Source of the DNA: Clostridium sp. MB40-C1
GTDB taxonomy: Bacteria > Bacillota > Clostridia > Clostridiales > Clostridiaceae
Length of the DNA: 64,000 nt
NCBI RefSeq assembly: GCF_030913655.1
Contig: NZ_CP133189.1
Span: 62,001-126,000 of the forward strand
Direction of reading: 5' to 3'
Positions 39,068 to 47,881 of this stretch are shown piece after piece. Numbering within the stretch: the first letter of the stretch is position 1; each line of letters starts with the position of its first letter. The translations under genes were made by a program, and so were the position numbers. The notes beneath the pieces were generated by a model, which was not told the DNA's origin, did no database searches, and was given only the letters and a program-made list of their open reading frames with translations.

Positions 39068-39185
39068 CAAGATATTGCTAATATGTACCGATACGTTAGT
39101 CGGGAATTTAAGCCTTGAAAGTGTTAGGACCACGTTAGTAGGATTTTATCTAAAAGCGAACACGTTGAAAAAGGAATGAAACATA
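39068..39185 (+). ncRNA. Candidate omega-RNA (reRNA) scaffold / right end of the IS607-type element
   Basis: The non-coding DNA straight after tnpB contains paired segments such as CCGATACGTTAGTCGG (39099-39114) and CCACGTTAGTAGG (39130-39142), and ends in a GTTGAAAAAGGAATGAAAC-like stretch before strongly AT-rich flank. TnpB guide RNAs are produced from exactly this position in known systems. The 3' boundary, and thus the guide, is inferred. Confidence 0.5.
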
Positions 39186-39233
39186 AAAATTTATTTTTAT
39201 AATTTTTTATAAGTTTTCTGTAACGGCTCATAA

Positions 39234-40049
39234 GTGAAAAAATTTTTAAAGAGGTATAAGAGCTCTTTAATTATTGTTTTAGCTTTTATTTTTATATGTC
39301 TATTCTCTTTTGAAAAAGTAAATTCACAGGTTAAGTATCCACAGCCTACAAATTTAAAGTATGTTAATGATTATGTAGGAATTTTAGATAATTCAAGTAA
39401 AGAGTATATAGTTTCAGTAGGAAAAGAATTAGAAGATAAGACAGGAGCTCAAGCAGTAGTAGTTATAATAGATTCTCTTAAAGAAGAGGAAATAAGAAAT
39501 TATGGGGCAAGACTTTTTAGAAATTGGGGAATAGGACAAAAAGATAAAGATAATGGTTTGTTGATTTTACTTTCTATGAAAGAAAAGCGTTGGTCTGTTG
39601 AAGTAGGAAGAGGGCTTGAAGGAGCGCTGCCAGATATATTAACAAATAGAGTAATGGAAGAGGTTGCTATTCCAGAGTTTAAAAAGAATGATTTTTCTAA
39701 AGGAATAAAAAATGCGTACTCTGTTTTTAGTGATTATATAGGCAAAGAATATGGAGTATCACTTGAAAAGAATGAGAAAATAAATTTTAATTATGAAAAA
39801 GGAACATCGAGAAAAGGAAGTTCAATGCCTTTATATATAGTAGTTGGACTGATTTTTATAGATATAGTTTTTAATAGAGCTAGAGTAATTAGGTTTATCA
39901 TACAATTGATATTCTGGAACTCTTTCTTTGGAGGAGGACCAGGTGGAAGAGGTGGTGGACCTTGGGGTGGAGGAGGTTCTTCAGGAGGAGGATTCGGAGG
40001 CTTCGGAGGTGGAGACACTGGAGGAGGCGGTTCTTCTGGAGGATGGTGA
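39234..40049 (+). CDS. TPM domain-containing protein (YgcG-like)
   Basis: 271 aa. N-terminal signal/anchor helix (LIIVLAFIFICLFSF), TPM domain (about 40-165: YVNDYVGILDNSSKEYI; QAVVVIIDSL; WSVEVGRGLEGALPD), a membrane helix (about 195-225), and a Gly/Ser-rich tail of about 40 residues. Family members are membrane-bound and of unclear function, usually next to lemA. The GTG start at 39234 has no visible Shine-Dalgarno sequence; the mobile element ends just upstream and has probably replaced it. An alternative downstream start is not obvious. Confidence 0.88.
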   Translation: MKKFLKRYKSSLIIVLAFIFICLFSFEKVNSQVKYPQPTNLKYVNDYVGILDNSSKEYIVSVGKELEDKTGAQAVVVIIDSLKEEEIRNYGARLFRNWGIGQKDKDNGLLILLSMKEKRWSVEVGRGLEGALPDILTNRVMEEVAIPEFKKNDFSKGIKNAYSVFSDYIGKEYGVSLEKNEKINFNYEKGTSRKGSSMPLYIVVGLIFIDIVFNRARVIRFIIQLIFWNSFFGGGPGGRGGGPWGGGGSSGGGFGGFGGGDTGGGGSSGGW

Positions 40050-40072
40050 ATAAAAGAAGAATATTACGACGG

Positions 40073-40428
40073 AATGAGTAACGGCATAGGAATAGGTTTT
40101 CTAAATATATGTAGTTATCCATTAAACCTTCAGCACGCAAAGAAATACTAAAGGTGTATTCTTCTAAAAATGCTACCCTCGCTATGGGGAGTCCATTCCC
40201 CAGCTTGGCTGTCAGAGTCCGTTCCGACAATTACGCATTTTTAGAAACCTCCACCTTAAGTATTTCTAGTTGCTACTTCAAAGTTTAATTGGCTAACTAC
40301 ATATATAAGAAAACCTTATTCCTATGCCTTAGTTTCTTTATAAGTAATATAGTTTAATATGTATACTGGGGAGAAGAGGAAGACTAAAGGATGATTTTCT
40401 TCCTTATGTCAGAAAATCTTAAAACTAA
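40073..40428. repeat. Long palindromic dispersed element, copy 2
   Basis: About 356 bp, the second copy of 24201-24555, in the same orientation. The two roughly 100-nt pairing arms and the two GC-rich tip hairpins are kept. It begins 24 bp after the TPM gene. The final 33 nt (40388-40420) recur inverted at 40773-40805 with 30 of 33 matches, giving this copy an additional outer inverted repeat that copy 1 lacks. Confidence 0.85.
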
Positions 40429-40668
40429 ATAGAAAGTTATTTTAAAACAAACCATCAGTATTTAAAATTAAAAGGTTTATAATATATAATACTGTAATTA
40501 TATAAATAGTATTTTAAAGTACACAAATCTATCAATATTCTCAGTATCAATAATATTACTTTAATATTAAAACTTATTACAGCCTCCGGCTTAACATTTA
40601 TCTTATTATGTTCAGAATATACTATAAATAAAAAATACTTAATCTAAAATTTAGTAATGTTTCCGCTA
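40429..40668. other. AT-rich spacer within the composite repeat
   Basis: 240 bp between the two shared blocks of copy 2; the equivalent spacer in copy 1 is 95 bp. I see no gene or structure in it. Confidence 0.4.
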
Positions 40669-40805
40669 GCTACCGCTTTTAAGAGCTTATCAGCTCTTTT
40701 GATTAAGTCAAAAACAAAGCTCATAATGAAAAATTTAATTTTCATTATGAGCTTATTCTTTTATTTAATTCAAAGATTTTCTGACACTAGGAAGAAAATC
40801 TTCCT
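40669..40805. repeat. Second shared block and closing inverted arm of element copy 2
   Basis: 40669-40748 equals 24651-24730. It contains AAGAGCTTATCAGCTCTT and, unlike copy 1, a complete AAGCTCATAATGAAAA / TTTTCATTATGAGCTT hairpin (40718-40754). The segment 40773-40805 is the inverted copy of 40388-40420. Confidence 0.75.
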
Positions 40806-40818
40806 TTACTATTCACTA

Positions 40819-40857
40819 TTAAATAATGTTACGTCACAACATCATTTAATAGTGAAC
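40819..40857 (-). terminator. Long hairpin at the end of the Amidase_6 gene
   Basis: About 19 bp of pairing with one mismatch (arms about 40819-40837 and 40839-40857, tip ACGTCAC) overlapping the stop codon of the minus-strand gene. There is no T run on either side, so transcript-end protection is as likely as termination. Confidence 0.45.
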
Positions 40858-41955
40858 TCTAACTAGCCAAAATTTTATTTTTTTATCGCTCCAACCAAGA
40901 TCCCAAGGAACTCTATATCTATCTGTATTATGACAATTAACTAAAGAATAACCTTTAGAGTCTGCTCCAGTAACTACAGAGATATGAACTACTTTACCTT
41001 TTTTTTCATAAGCTACAAAATCTCCAGGAAGAAGTTTGTAGGAGGCTTTATATACTTTGTCATAGTTTCCGTAAGCTATTAAGGAAGCTCTGCCACTACC
41101 AATCATAAAATCTTTAAAAGCGTTTGCATTTAACCAGGCTTTACTGCCACCTTGGCTATCAAAACTCCAAGCAGAAGTTTTCTTGAATTTTCCACCTTCA
41201 TGTAGAATTTGAGATGCAAAATTTGCACAGTCTCCACCTAAAGGATTATAGTCTCCATATTTTCTATTGTATTTGAATCCATGCTCTTCATCAGCAGCAA
41301 TACCACAATATTTATCTGCATATGATAAAGCAGAAATTCTTCTTTCATTTAATGTCGAGAAATCTCTAGAATTTTGAGTAAGAATATGGTTTTTTATATC
41401 GCTAGCTTTTATATTTTCTAAGTTTAGAGAATCAGCAAAAGGATCGGTATACCATTCTTTTGAAATAACCCATATACCATTCTTTTTAATGAGGTTTAGT
41501 GAATGAGCAGTACCTATTCTAAACATATTTATATTATCAGAATTATTTTCATATACATATTTATATTCTGTAGAACAAATCAGGTTTACTGAACAGTGCT
41601 CATCACTTCCTTTAATTTTTCTTACTATTATCATAGGTACTATGTCTACAAATTTTACTCCTTGTTTTTCAGACCAGTTATATAAGTATTTCATTTTCTT
41701 TAATTCATGTTCATAAGCCCAATTACCATATTTGCTACTTTTATCATATATGTAATCAATAGCTTCTAAATCTTTTGTAAGGATAGCTTTATTTCTTATG
41801 TTAAATAATTGTTTTACTTCTTCTTCTACTTGTGTTTTATCACATGTTTCTTGTATTGAGAAAGAACTAGTTGGAGAGGCAAAGCAAAACCAAATTATTA
41901 GGGAAATCAAGGCCATAGCAGACAAAATAATATAAATTAATTTTGATTTTTTCAT
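40846..41955 (-). CDS. Secreted Amidase_6 domain protein
   Basis: 369 aa from ATG 41955; the frame extends to a TTG at 42003 but that gives a longer tail without ribosome site. AAGGTG lies about 19 nt before 41955, so the start is uncertain. After an N-terminal membrane or signal helix comes a central region of about 200 residues with no known domain. The C-terminal Amidase_6 domain (about 215-369) has Cys in YNPLGGDCANFASQILHEGG, KLLPGDFVAYEKKGKVVHISVVTG with the His, and VNCHNTDRYRVPWDLGW. Peptidoglycan-type amide bonds are the likely target. Confidence 0.82.
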   Translation of the reverse strand: MKKSKLIYIILSAMALISLIIWFCFASPTSSFSIQETCDKTQVEEEVKQLFNIRNKAILTKDLEAIDYIYDKSSKYGNWAYEHELKKMKYLYNWSEKQGVKFVDIVPMIIVRKIKGSDEHCSVNLICSTEYKYVYENNSDNINMFRIGTAHSLNLIKKNGIWVISKEWYTDPFADSLNLENIKASDIKNHILTQNSRDFSTLNERRISALSYADKYCGIAADEEHGFKYNRKYGDYNPLGGDCANFASQILHEGGKFKKTSAWSFDSQGGSKAWLNANAFKDFMIGSGRASLIAYGNYDKVYKASYKLLPGDFVAYEKKGKVVHISVVTGADSKGYSLVNCHNTDRYRVPWDLGWSDKKIKFWLVRVHY

Positions 41956-42300
41956 TACAATAAATATATTTATCACCTTACTTTTATAATTACTATATAG
42001 CAATTATATGTATGAGAAAGTTAATATATTATTTTTTTATGCAAGAATTAGGAAGTGTAAGAATAATGAGGAGGTAACAAGGAGGCAGGATACTACTTTT
42101 ATTGGTATTAATAACCATAAATTTATAATAAAAGGATGATGAATACTATTGTTATGTCACAAGTTATTCTCTCCAATTATTCTCAACAAAATTAAAAGAT
42201 ATGCATATAGTAAAGTAGTAGCAAAACAGAACAAAAAATAATAAAAAAGAAATAATGAAATAGTAAAGCAAAGAATAAAAAATAAAAAGGGGGAAGTGTT
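41956..42300. other. Intergenic region between divergent wall-hydrolase genes
   Basis: I see no gene, repeat or clear sigma-A promoter. A CATATAGT at about 42204-42211 could be a sporulation sigma -10, without a convincing -35. Confidence 0.35.
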
Positions 42301-43581
42301 TTGATTATACATGTAGTAAAGCCTGGGGAAAGCCTTTATTCTATAGGAAGGATGTATAGAGTTTCTCCTGAAAAAATAGCTAGTGATAACGAAATTTTAT
42401 ATCCTAACCAATTGGTAATAGGACAAAGCATTGTAATAATGGAAGGTGAGAGAAGACATGTTGTAGCTGCAGGACAATCTATTTATAGTATAGCTAGAGC
42501 TTATGGGATAACTACAGAGGAGCTATTAGATGCAAATCCTCAGGTAACAAATCCTAGAAATATTTATATAGGTCAAGTTATAACTATTCCAGAAAGAACT
42601 AAAAAATATGGAACTATAGAAGTAAATGGATATGCTTTTCCTAATATAAATATGGATACACTTAGAAAGACCCTACCATATTTAACTTACCTTAGCATAT
42701 TTAGTTATGAAGTTTTACCTAATGGAAGCTTGAGAACTATAAATGATACTCCTCTTATAAATGCTGCTAGGGAATTCAGAGTTGCTCCTTTAATGGTAAT
42801 TACAAACATACAAGAGGGAGAAGGATTTAATAGTGATATTGCCAAATCGGTTCTTACCAATGAAACAGCTCAGCAAAATTTAATAGATAATATTGTTAGA
42901 ACTTTGAGAGAAAAAAATTATTATGGGTTAGATATAGATTTTGAATACATTTATCCAGAAGATAGGGAGAATTATAATAATTTCTTAAGAAGGGTGGTAA
43001 ATACCCTTAAACCTTTAGGATATATAGTTACAACTGCGTTAGCTCCAAAGACATCCGGAGAACAAAAAGGTTTGTTATATGAAGCACATGATTATCCTGC
43101 ACATGGATTAATAGTTGATCATGTGATTTTAATGACTTATGAATGGGGATATACCTATAGTGAACCACAGCCAGTAGCACCCGTTGATCAGGTAGAAAGA
43201 GTAATTCAATATGCTACTACAGTTATACCTAGACAAAAAATACTTATGAGTATACCTAATTATGGGTATGATTGGACTTTACCATATGTAAAAGGTACAG
43301 CAGCAGATTCCGTATCAAATACAGAAGCTGTAGATCTTGCAAGAAGAGAAGGGGCTATAATACAGTACGATTGGAAAGCACAGTCACCTTTCTTTAGATA
43401 TTATGATGATAGAGGAAAAGAACACATTGTGTGGTTTGAAGATGCAAGAAGTGTAAAAGCTAAACTAGAACTTATAAATAAGTATAAACTAGGAGGCGTG
43501 AGTTATTGGACAATAATGAGGTATTTTCCTCAAGCTTGGCTTGTTCAAAAATCTTTATATGATACTAAAAAAGTAATTTAA
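42301..43581 (+). CDS. Spore cortex-fragment lytic glycosidase, LysM + GH18 (SleL/YaaH-like)
   Basis: 426 aa. Two LysM repeats (about 2-46 HVVKPGESLYSIGRMYRV; about 50-97 HVVAAGQSIYSIARAYGI) precede a family 18 glycosidase domain whose active site is YYGLDIDFEYIYPED (Asp-x-Asp-x-Glu). There is no signal peptide, as in Bacillus SleL/YaaH, an N-acetylglucosaminidase acting on cortex fragments. Size is the same as SleL. TTG start with AAGGGGG upstream. Divergent from the Amidase_6 gene; both act on peptidoglycan. Confidence 0.88.
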   Translation: MIIHVVKPGESLYSIGRMYRVSPEKIASDNEILYPNQLVIGQSIVIMEGERRHVVAAGQSIYSIARAYGITTEELLDANPQVTNPRNIYIGQVITIPERTKKYGTIEVNGYAFPNINMDTLRKTLPYLTYLSIFSYEVLPNGSLRTINDTPLINAAREFRVAPLMVITNIQEGEGFNSDIAKSVLTNETAQQNLIDNIVRTLREKNYYGLDIDFEYIYPEDRENYNNFLRRVVNTLKPLGYIVTTALAPKTSGEQKGLLYEAHDYPAHGLIVDHVILMTYEWGYTYSEPQPVAPVDQVERVIQYATTVIPRQKILMSIPNYGYDWTLPYVKGTAADSVSNTEAVDLARREGAIIQYDWKAQSPFFRYYDDRGKEHIVWFEDARSVKAKLELINKYKLGGVSYWTIMRYFPQAWLVQKSLYDTKKVI

Positions 43582-43620
43582 GTGAGTTTTAATGAAATTT
43601 GATAGTTTGAATACTTAATT

Positions 43621-43682
43621 GGGGTCAAGTTACATTTTTTCTTTATGAAAGTTTTGGGTAAAACAGTAAATTGTCCCCGACT
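43621..43682. repeat. REP-like imperfect palindrome
   Basis: GGGGTCAAGTTACATTTTTT (43621-43640) faces TAAATTGTCCCCGAC (43668-43682). It is a degenerate relative of the palindrome at 47602-47657 and of 24755-24774. Confidence 0.5.
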
Positions 43683-43856
43683 TTTTAATTTAAATTGACC
43701 TTAAAGCATATTTAAATATGCTTATAAAAGAAAATTGTGAATTATCACCTATTTTTACTTATGCAAAATCACTATATTTATCTATATTATTTACGATAAT
43801 AAGTTTAAGGAAAGTTATTTAGGCAATTTAATAAATAAAATAAAGTAGGTGTTTTC

Positions 43857-45041
43857 ATGAGATTTGTTCCTGCAAATTGTTTAAGAGAAGGGATGAAACT
43901 AGGTAGAAATGTATATTCTCAAGAGAATGTAGTTTTATTAGCTAAAGATGTTATATTAACTGAAAAGTATATCAAAGACATACATAAGCTAGTAATAAAT
44001 GGTGTGTATATTGAAGATGCTTTATCTGAGAATATAAGAATAGAAAATATTATATCTGAAGGATTAAGGATAAGTGCAGTTAAATCTATAAAGAAAATAT
44101 ATAATAATCCCAAAAATATAGGAAAAACATTAGATACAGTAGAACGTATTGCTAAAAGTATGATGCAAGAAATACTAAATAGTAAGAGTATAATGATAAA
44201 TATGATTGATATAAAAACATATGATGATTATATGTATAGCCACTCAGTTAATGTAGGGGTTTTATGTGCTGTAATGGGGATTGCTTTAAATTTAGAAGAA
44301 ACAAAAATTCAAAAATTAATAACATCAGCGCTTCTTCATGATATAGGAAAAGTTTTTATACCTAAAGAAATTGTAGATAAAAAAGAAAATTTAACAGATC
44401 AAGATAAAAAGATGATTCGGTCTCATTCGGAAAAGGGCTATAGATATATAAAACAGCATTACAATATCCCTATAACTTCCTATGTAGGTATTTTACAACA
44501 TCATGAACGATATGATGGAAAAGGATATCCAGATGGTAAAAAAGGAGAGGCAATTTCTATATTTGGAAGAATTATTAGGATTTGCGATGCTTATGATAAT
44601 CTTATAACAGAAACACCCACTAAAAAAGCATATCTTCCATCGGATGCTATAGAATATATTATGGCCTATAATGGAACTATTTTTGATCCAAAGCTAGTAA
44701 AAATATTTTTGAAAAAAGTTGCACCATATCCACTTGGAACAATAGTTATATTGAGCAACGGAAAAAAAGGGATAGTTGTAAAAAATAATGAGGAATGTTC
44801 TACTAGACCAATAATAAAACTAATACCAGATGAAGGCGAAGAAAAGAAATTACAAGGTAAACATGGAAGAATTGATAATACAAAAGAATATAAACAAATT
44901 GAGCAAGCTAAAAATAAACAAGTAAAAAATTTAAAAGGTGAGGAATCTGATGATTTAGAACCAGATGAAACCGTAGGAATTTACGACTTGTTACAGGATT
45001 GGAACTATAGAAATATAACTATTACAGGGGTAGAACAATAA
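43857..45041 (+). CDS. HD-GYP domain protein, probable cyclic di-GMP phosphodiesterase
   Basis: 394 aa. An N-terminal DUF3391-like segment (about 1-60: VPANCLREGMKLGRNVY) leads to an HD-GYP domain (about 115-290). The metal and signature residues are SHSVNVGVLC, ALLHDIGKVFIP, IRSHSEKGYRYI, LQHHERYDGKGYPDG and RICDAYDNL. All HD-GYP hallmarks are present, so activity is expected. A basic C-terminal extension of about 90 residues is of unknown use. AGGTG before the ATG is a modest ribosome site. Confidence 0.9.
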   Translation: MRFVPANCLREGMKLGRNVYSQENVVLLAKDVILTEKYIKDIHKLVINGVYIEDALSENIRIENIISEGLRISAVKSIKKIYNNPKNIGKTLDTVERIAKSMMQEILNSKSIMINMIDIKTYDDYMYSHSVNVGVLCAVMGIALNLEETKIQKLITSALLHDIGKVFIPKEIVDKKENLTDQDKKMIRSHSEKGYRYIKQHYNIPITSYVGILQHHERYDGKGYPDGKKGEAISIFGRIIRICDAYDNLITETPTKKAYLPSDAIEYIMAYNGTIFDPKLVKIFLKKVAPYPLGTIVILSNGKKGIVVKNNEECSTRPIIKLIPDEGEEKKLQGKHGRIDNTKEYKQIEQAKNKQVKNLKGEESDDLEPDETVGIYDLLQDWNYRNITITGVEQ

Positions 45042-45070
45042 AAATAAAATATAAATGTGATTATTAAAAT

Positions 45071-45126
45071 AAAGCTTTGATTAATTTAAGATGTTATTAA
45101 ACACTTATCTTAATCAAAGCTTTTAT
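45071..45126. terminator. Bidirectional terminator
   Basis: AAAGCTTTGATTAA (45071-45084) pairs perfectly with TTAATCAAAGCTTT (45110-45123). A-rich and T-rich flanks allow it to serve both the HD-GYP gene and the convergent fbp gene. Confidence 0.8.
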
Positions 45127-45152
45127 AGAGTAAGGGATGTTTTAGGGGCTAA

Positions 45153-47141
45153 TTAATTATTTTCTTTTAATAGACCTTTTCTATATGATATAAGAAGCAT
45201 TTCTAAGTCTTTAATTTGCTTTTTAATTTCTTGTCCTATATCAGTATCTTCAACACGTTTTCTTGAAACTACGTGCTCAAGTATAACAGTTGATGACAGA
45301 ATGTCCTTTTCTTCTTCTATGGCCTTTCTTATGGATTCAAAAGGCTCATGAGAAGTAAGAAGAAGCCCATAAGAGTTATATATTAAAGTATAGCCAGCTA
45401 TACCTGTTTCTGGTTGATAGGCCTTACAAAATCCCCCATCTATAACAAGTAGTTTACCATTTGCTTTAATAGGGCTTTCACCTTCTTTTGTTTTAACAGG
45501 TATATGTCCATTTATTATGTGTGAAGTATCTGGATTTAAATTAAATTCTTTTAGTATATTTTTAAAAATAGTTTCATTATCCCTATATCTGTAATAGTGA
45601 TTTCTAGTTTCCTTATGAGTTGATTTATCATTTATAAAGTATCTTTCAAAAGTAGTCATTCTCAATTTACCGAATTCAGGAGAATTAGGACCACACCATA
45701 GATACCACATCATATCTAGAGCAAAACGTTTCTTTTTAGGATTGTCCTTATAGAAATAAGCTTCTCTAGCAATAGAATCAAATCTGTCTAATAATGCTTT
45801 ACCATTATATTTTTTATTCCCAATAGCTAAGTCCTTAAAGCTTCCATCTTCGTTAAGTGGTATACAGCTGTGATAAAGTAAATTTGAGTTATAAATAAGA
45901 TACATATTTCCCTTGCTGTACATAAAGCGAATATGCCTTTGAAGCTTTTCACTTTGTAAAAAAGAACGCTTTAGTTTTGCAACAAGATCTTCTTCTTGAG
46001 GAGTAAGCTTATAAGGATTTTTAGGATCAATAGTTGGAAAATTTTTATCGTTTAATGGATAAGTTTTTCCATAGACATCCACAGTACCTTTTTCATAATC
46101 TATTTTTTCTAATAAAAGTCTATCATTCATTTCAAATTCAGCATGTTTTTTTATAATTTGTCCTTCTAATTTAAATTGAATAACTGCTATAGCTTTATGC
46201 ATTTTTGCAAGCAAAACGGAATCTCTAGCGCTTATTTTTTTATAAATGTTTCTAGGAGTAAAGCTTTTACAAGTATCATTTTCATAAAATTCCATAGCAA
46301 AAGTAGCTAATGGAAGCAGATTTATTCCATAACCATCTTCAATGGTATTTAAATTTGCATATCTTAGAGAAATTCTTAGCACATTACACATACATGCTTC
46401 AGAACCTGCTGCAGCCCCCATCCATAGAATGTCATGATTTCCCCATTGTATATCAACAGAATGATGTTTTATAAGTTCTTCCATTATTATTTCAGCACCA
46501 GGGCCTCTATCATAAATGTCTCCTATAATATGGAGTCTGTCTACAACAAGTTTTTGAATAACTTTTGAAATCGCTATTATAAATTCAGGAGCTCTGTCTA
46601 AATCGATGATTGCATTAATTATTCCTTGATAATACTCATGCTTATTGTTTATTCCTTCTTGCTCATGTAGAAGTTCTTCTATAATGTATGCAAAGTCAGA
46701 AGGTAAAGTTTTTCTAACTTTTGAGCGAGTATATTTTGAAGAAACCATTCTGCATAATTCAATTAATCTATAAAGAGTTATTTTGTACCAATCATCTAAA
46801 TCTTCTTCTGTAGCTTTAATAAGATCTAGCTTTTCAGCAGGATAATAAACTAAAGTTGCTAAGTTGCATTTTTCACTTTCTCTTAAGGAGTTTCCGAATA
46901 TATCATCAATCTTTCGTTTTATAACACCAGAAGCATTTTTTAGCATATGAGTAAAAGATTCATATTCTCCGTGGATGTCACTAATAAAATGTTCTGTGCT
47001 TTTTGGTAAGTTCAAAATAGCTTGTAAATTGATTATTTCTGTACTTGCAGATGCAATGCTAGGGTACTGTTTCCCTAGTAATTCTAGGTAACGTAAATCC
47101 TTCTTTATTATTTCTATATTATTTTCGTCGCAGAAGGTCAT
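45153..47141 (-). CDS. fbp: Fructose-1,6-bisphosphatase, class III
   Basis: 662 aa, the Firmicute-type enzyme of the metallophosphatase fold, unrelated to class I. It makes fructose 6-phosphate in gluconeogenesis. Motifs are [16 protein letters not shown] (about residues 56-71), [34 protein letters not shown] and [17 protein letters not shown]. Length is as in Bacillus Fbp (about 670). AGGAGG precedes ATG 47141. Single gene, converging on the HD-GYP gene. Confidence 0.95.
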   Translation of the reverse strand: MTFCDENNIEIIKKDLRYLELLGKQYPSIASASTEIINLQAILNLPKSTEHFISDIHGEYESFTHMLKNASGVIKRKIDDIFGNSLRESEKCNLATLVYYPAEKLDLIKATEEDLDDWYKITLYRLIELCRMVSSKYTRSKVRKTLPSDFAYIIEELLHEQEGINNKHEYYQGIINAIIDLDRAPEFIIAISKVIQKLVVDRLHIIGDIYDRGPGAEIIMEELIKHHSVDIQWGNHDILWMGAAAGSEACMCNVLRISLRYANLNTIEDGYGINLLPLATFAMEFYENDTCKSFTPRNIYKKISARDSVLLAKMHKAIAVIQFKLEGQIIKKHAEFEMNDRLLLEKIDYEKGTVDVYGKTYPLNDKNFPTIDPKNPYKLTPQEEDLVAKLKRSFLQSEKLQRHIRFMYSKGNMYLIYNSNLLYHSCIPLNEDGSFKDLAIGNKKYNGKALLDRFDSIAREAYFYKDNPKKKRFALDMMWYLWCGPNSPEFGKLRMTTFERYFINDKSTHKETRNHYYRYRDNETIFKNILKEFNLNPDTSHIINGHIPVKTKEGESPIKANGKLLVIDGGFCKAYQPETGIAGYTLIYNSYGLLLTSHEPFESIRKAIEEEKDILSSTVILEHVVSRKRVEDTDIGQEIKKQIKDLEMLLISYRKGLLKENN

Positions 47142-47601
47142 GGATTATCCTCCTTTAATATTATGGGATATTTTTCATATTTTTAAATTATTTAAACTAT
47201 AGCTATTTTTATTCAAAGTCTACCGTTTACCTATGGTAATATAATGATTAAATCTGTTTATTTACACTTTTATCGTTATTAAATAAGTAATAATTACTTA
47301 TTTATTGCTAATGAAATATCATAGTAGTGTTTTATATACTTTATTTTTATATGTTATGTTTTATATATCTTATGTGTATATATTATACCAAGGTGACACT
47401 ATGTGTTAATATTGTTCTGTATAATGCATTAATTAACGAATAAATATTAAACTGAATATATAACAATAACATTATATCATAAATTTATGTATGTATTAAT
47501 ACATTAAATAATATATTTCTAGAAAAAGTATACGACATAGTTCAATATAATGTAACACATATAGGGATAAGAATACAATTTTTAGTTTTAGTTGTTATTT
47601 T
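47142..47601. other. AT-rich intergenic region upstream of fbp
   Basis: 460 bp, no reading frame of note. A short inverted repeat TACCGTTTACCTATGGTA lies at 47221-47238, about 80 bp before fbp, and could be an operator. Nothing else recognised. Confidence 0.35.
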
Positions 47602-47657
47602 AAGGTCAGGTCACAATTTTAGTTTCATAGATATTGTAAAAATTGTGACCTGACCTT
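47602..47657. repeat. REP-like perfect palindrome
   Basis: Arms of 19 bp (47602-47620 and 47639-47657) pair perfectly around an 18-nt loop; the arm core is GGTCAGGTCACAATTTT. No T run of terminator type and no nearby gene end, so it is better read as a REP-type element than as a terminator. Confidence 0.7.
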
Positions 47658-47733
47658 GTTATCTTATGTCTTAGTATAATAAATAATTATATTATAATCA
47701 ATTAAAATAAATTAATCTATAGCAAGGAAATGT

Positions 47734-47817
47734 GGAGGTGCTAGATTAAATTTGGGAATAGTAAAAAAAATTTATGATGCAGCCTTAGGGGGAGAACTGC
47801 ATCATAAATCTTTTTAA
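47734..47817 (+). ncRNA. Possible small transcript with terminator and a 21-codon frame
   Basis: A hairpin ATTTATGATGCAG / CTGCATCATAAAT (47770-47782 with 47797-47809) is followed by CTTTTT, a plus-strand terminator with no plus-strand gene before it. GGAGG (47734-47738) and TTG 47752 could open a peptide of 21 residues, MGIVKKIYDAALGGELHHKSF, ending within the terminator. The 13-nt spacing is long. Evidence is suggestive only. Confidence 0.3.
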
Positions 47818-47881
47818 TGTTTATAATATAGCAATATTGAATATTGACAGTCAGTATTGTTATAAATATAATCACTATAAA

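Noticed and set aside
39163-39182. CRISPR-repeat-like end (GTTGAAAAAGGAATGAAAC)
   Set aside because: It occurs once, with no repeat-spacer pattern and no cas genes. Its place directly after tnpB fits an omega-RNA scaffold.
39898-40230. Minus-strand open frame of 110 codons across the TPM gene tail and repeat copy 2
   Set aside because: It is antisense to the Gly-rich tail and continues into a palindromic repeat; no ribosome site and no domain.
47602-47657. Perfect palindrome read as a terminator
   Set aside because: No T run and no gene ends nearby; similarity to other GGTCA/TGACC units favours a REP-type repeat.
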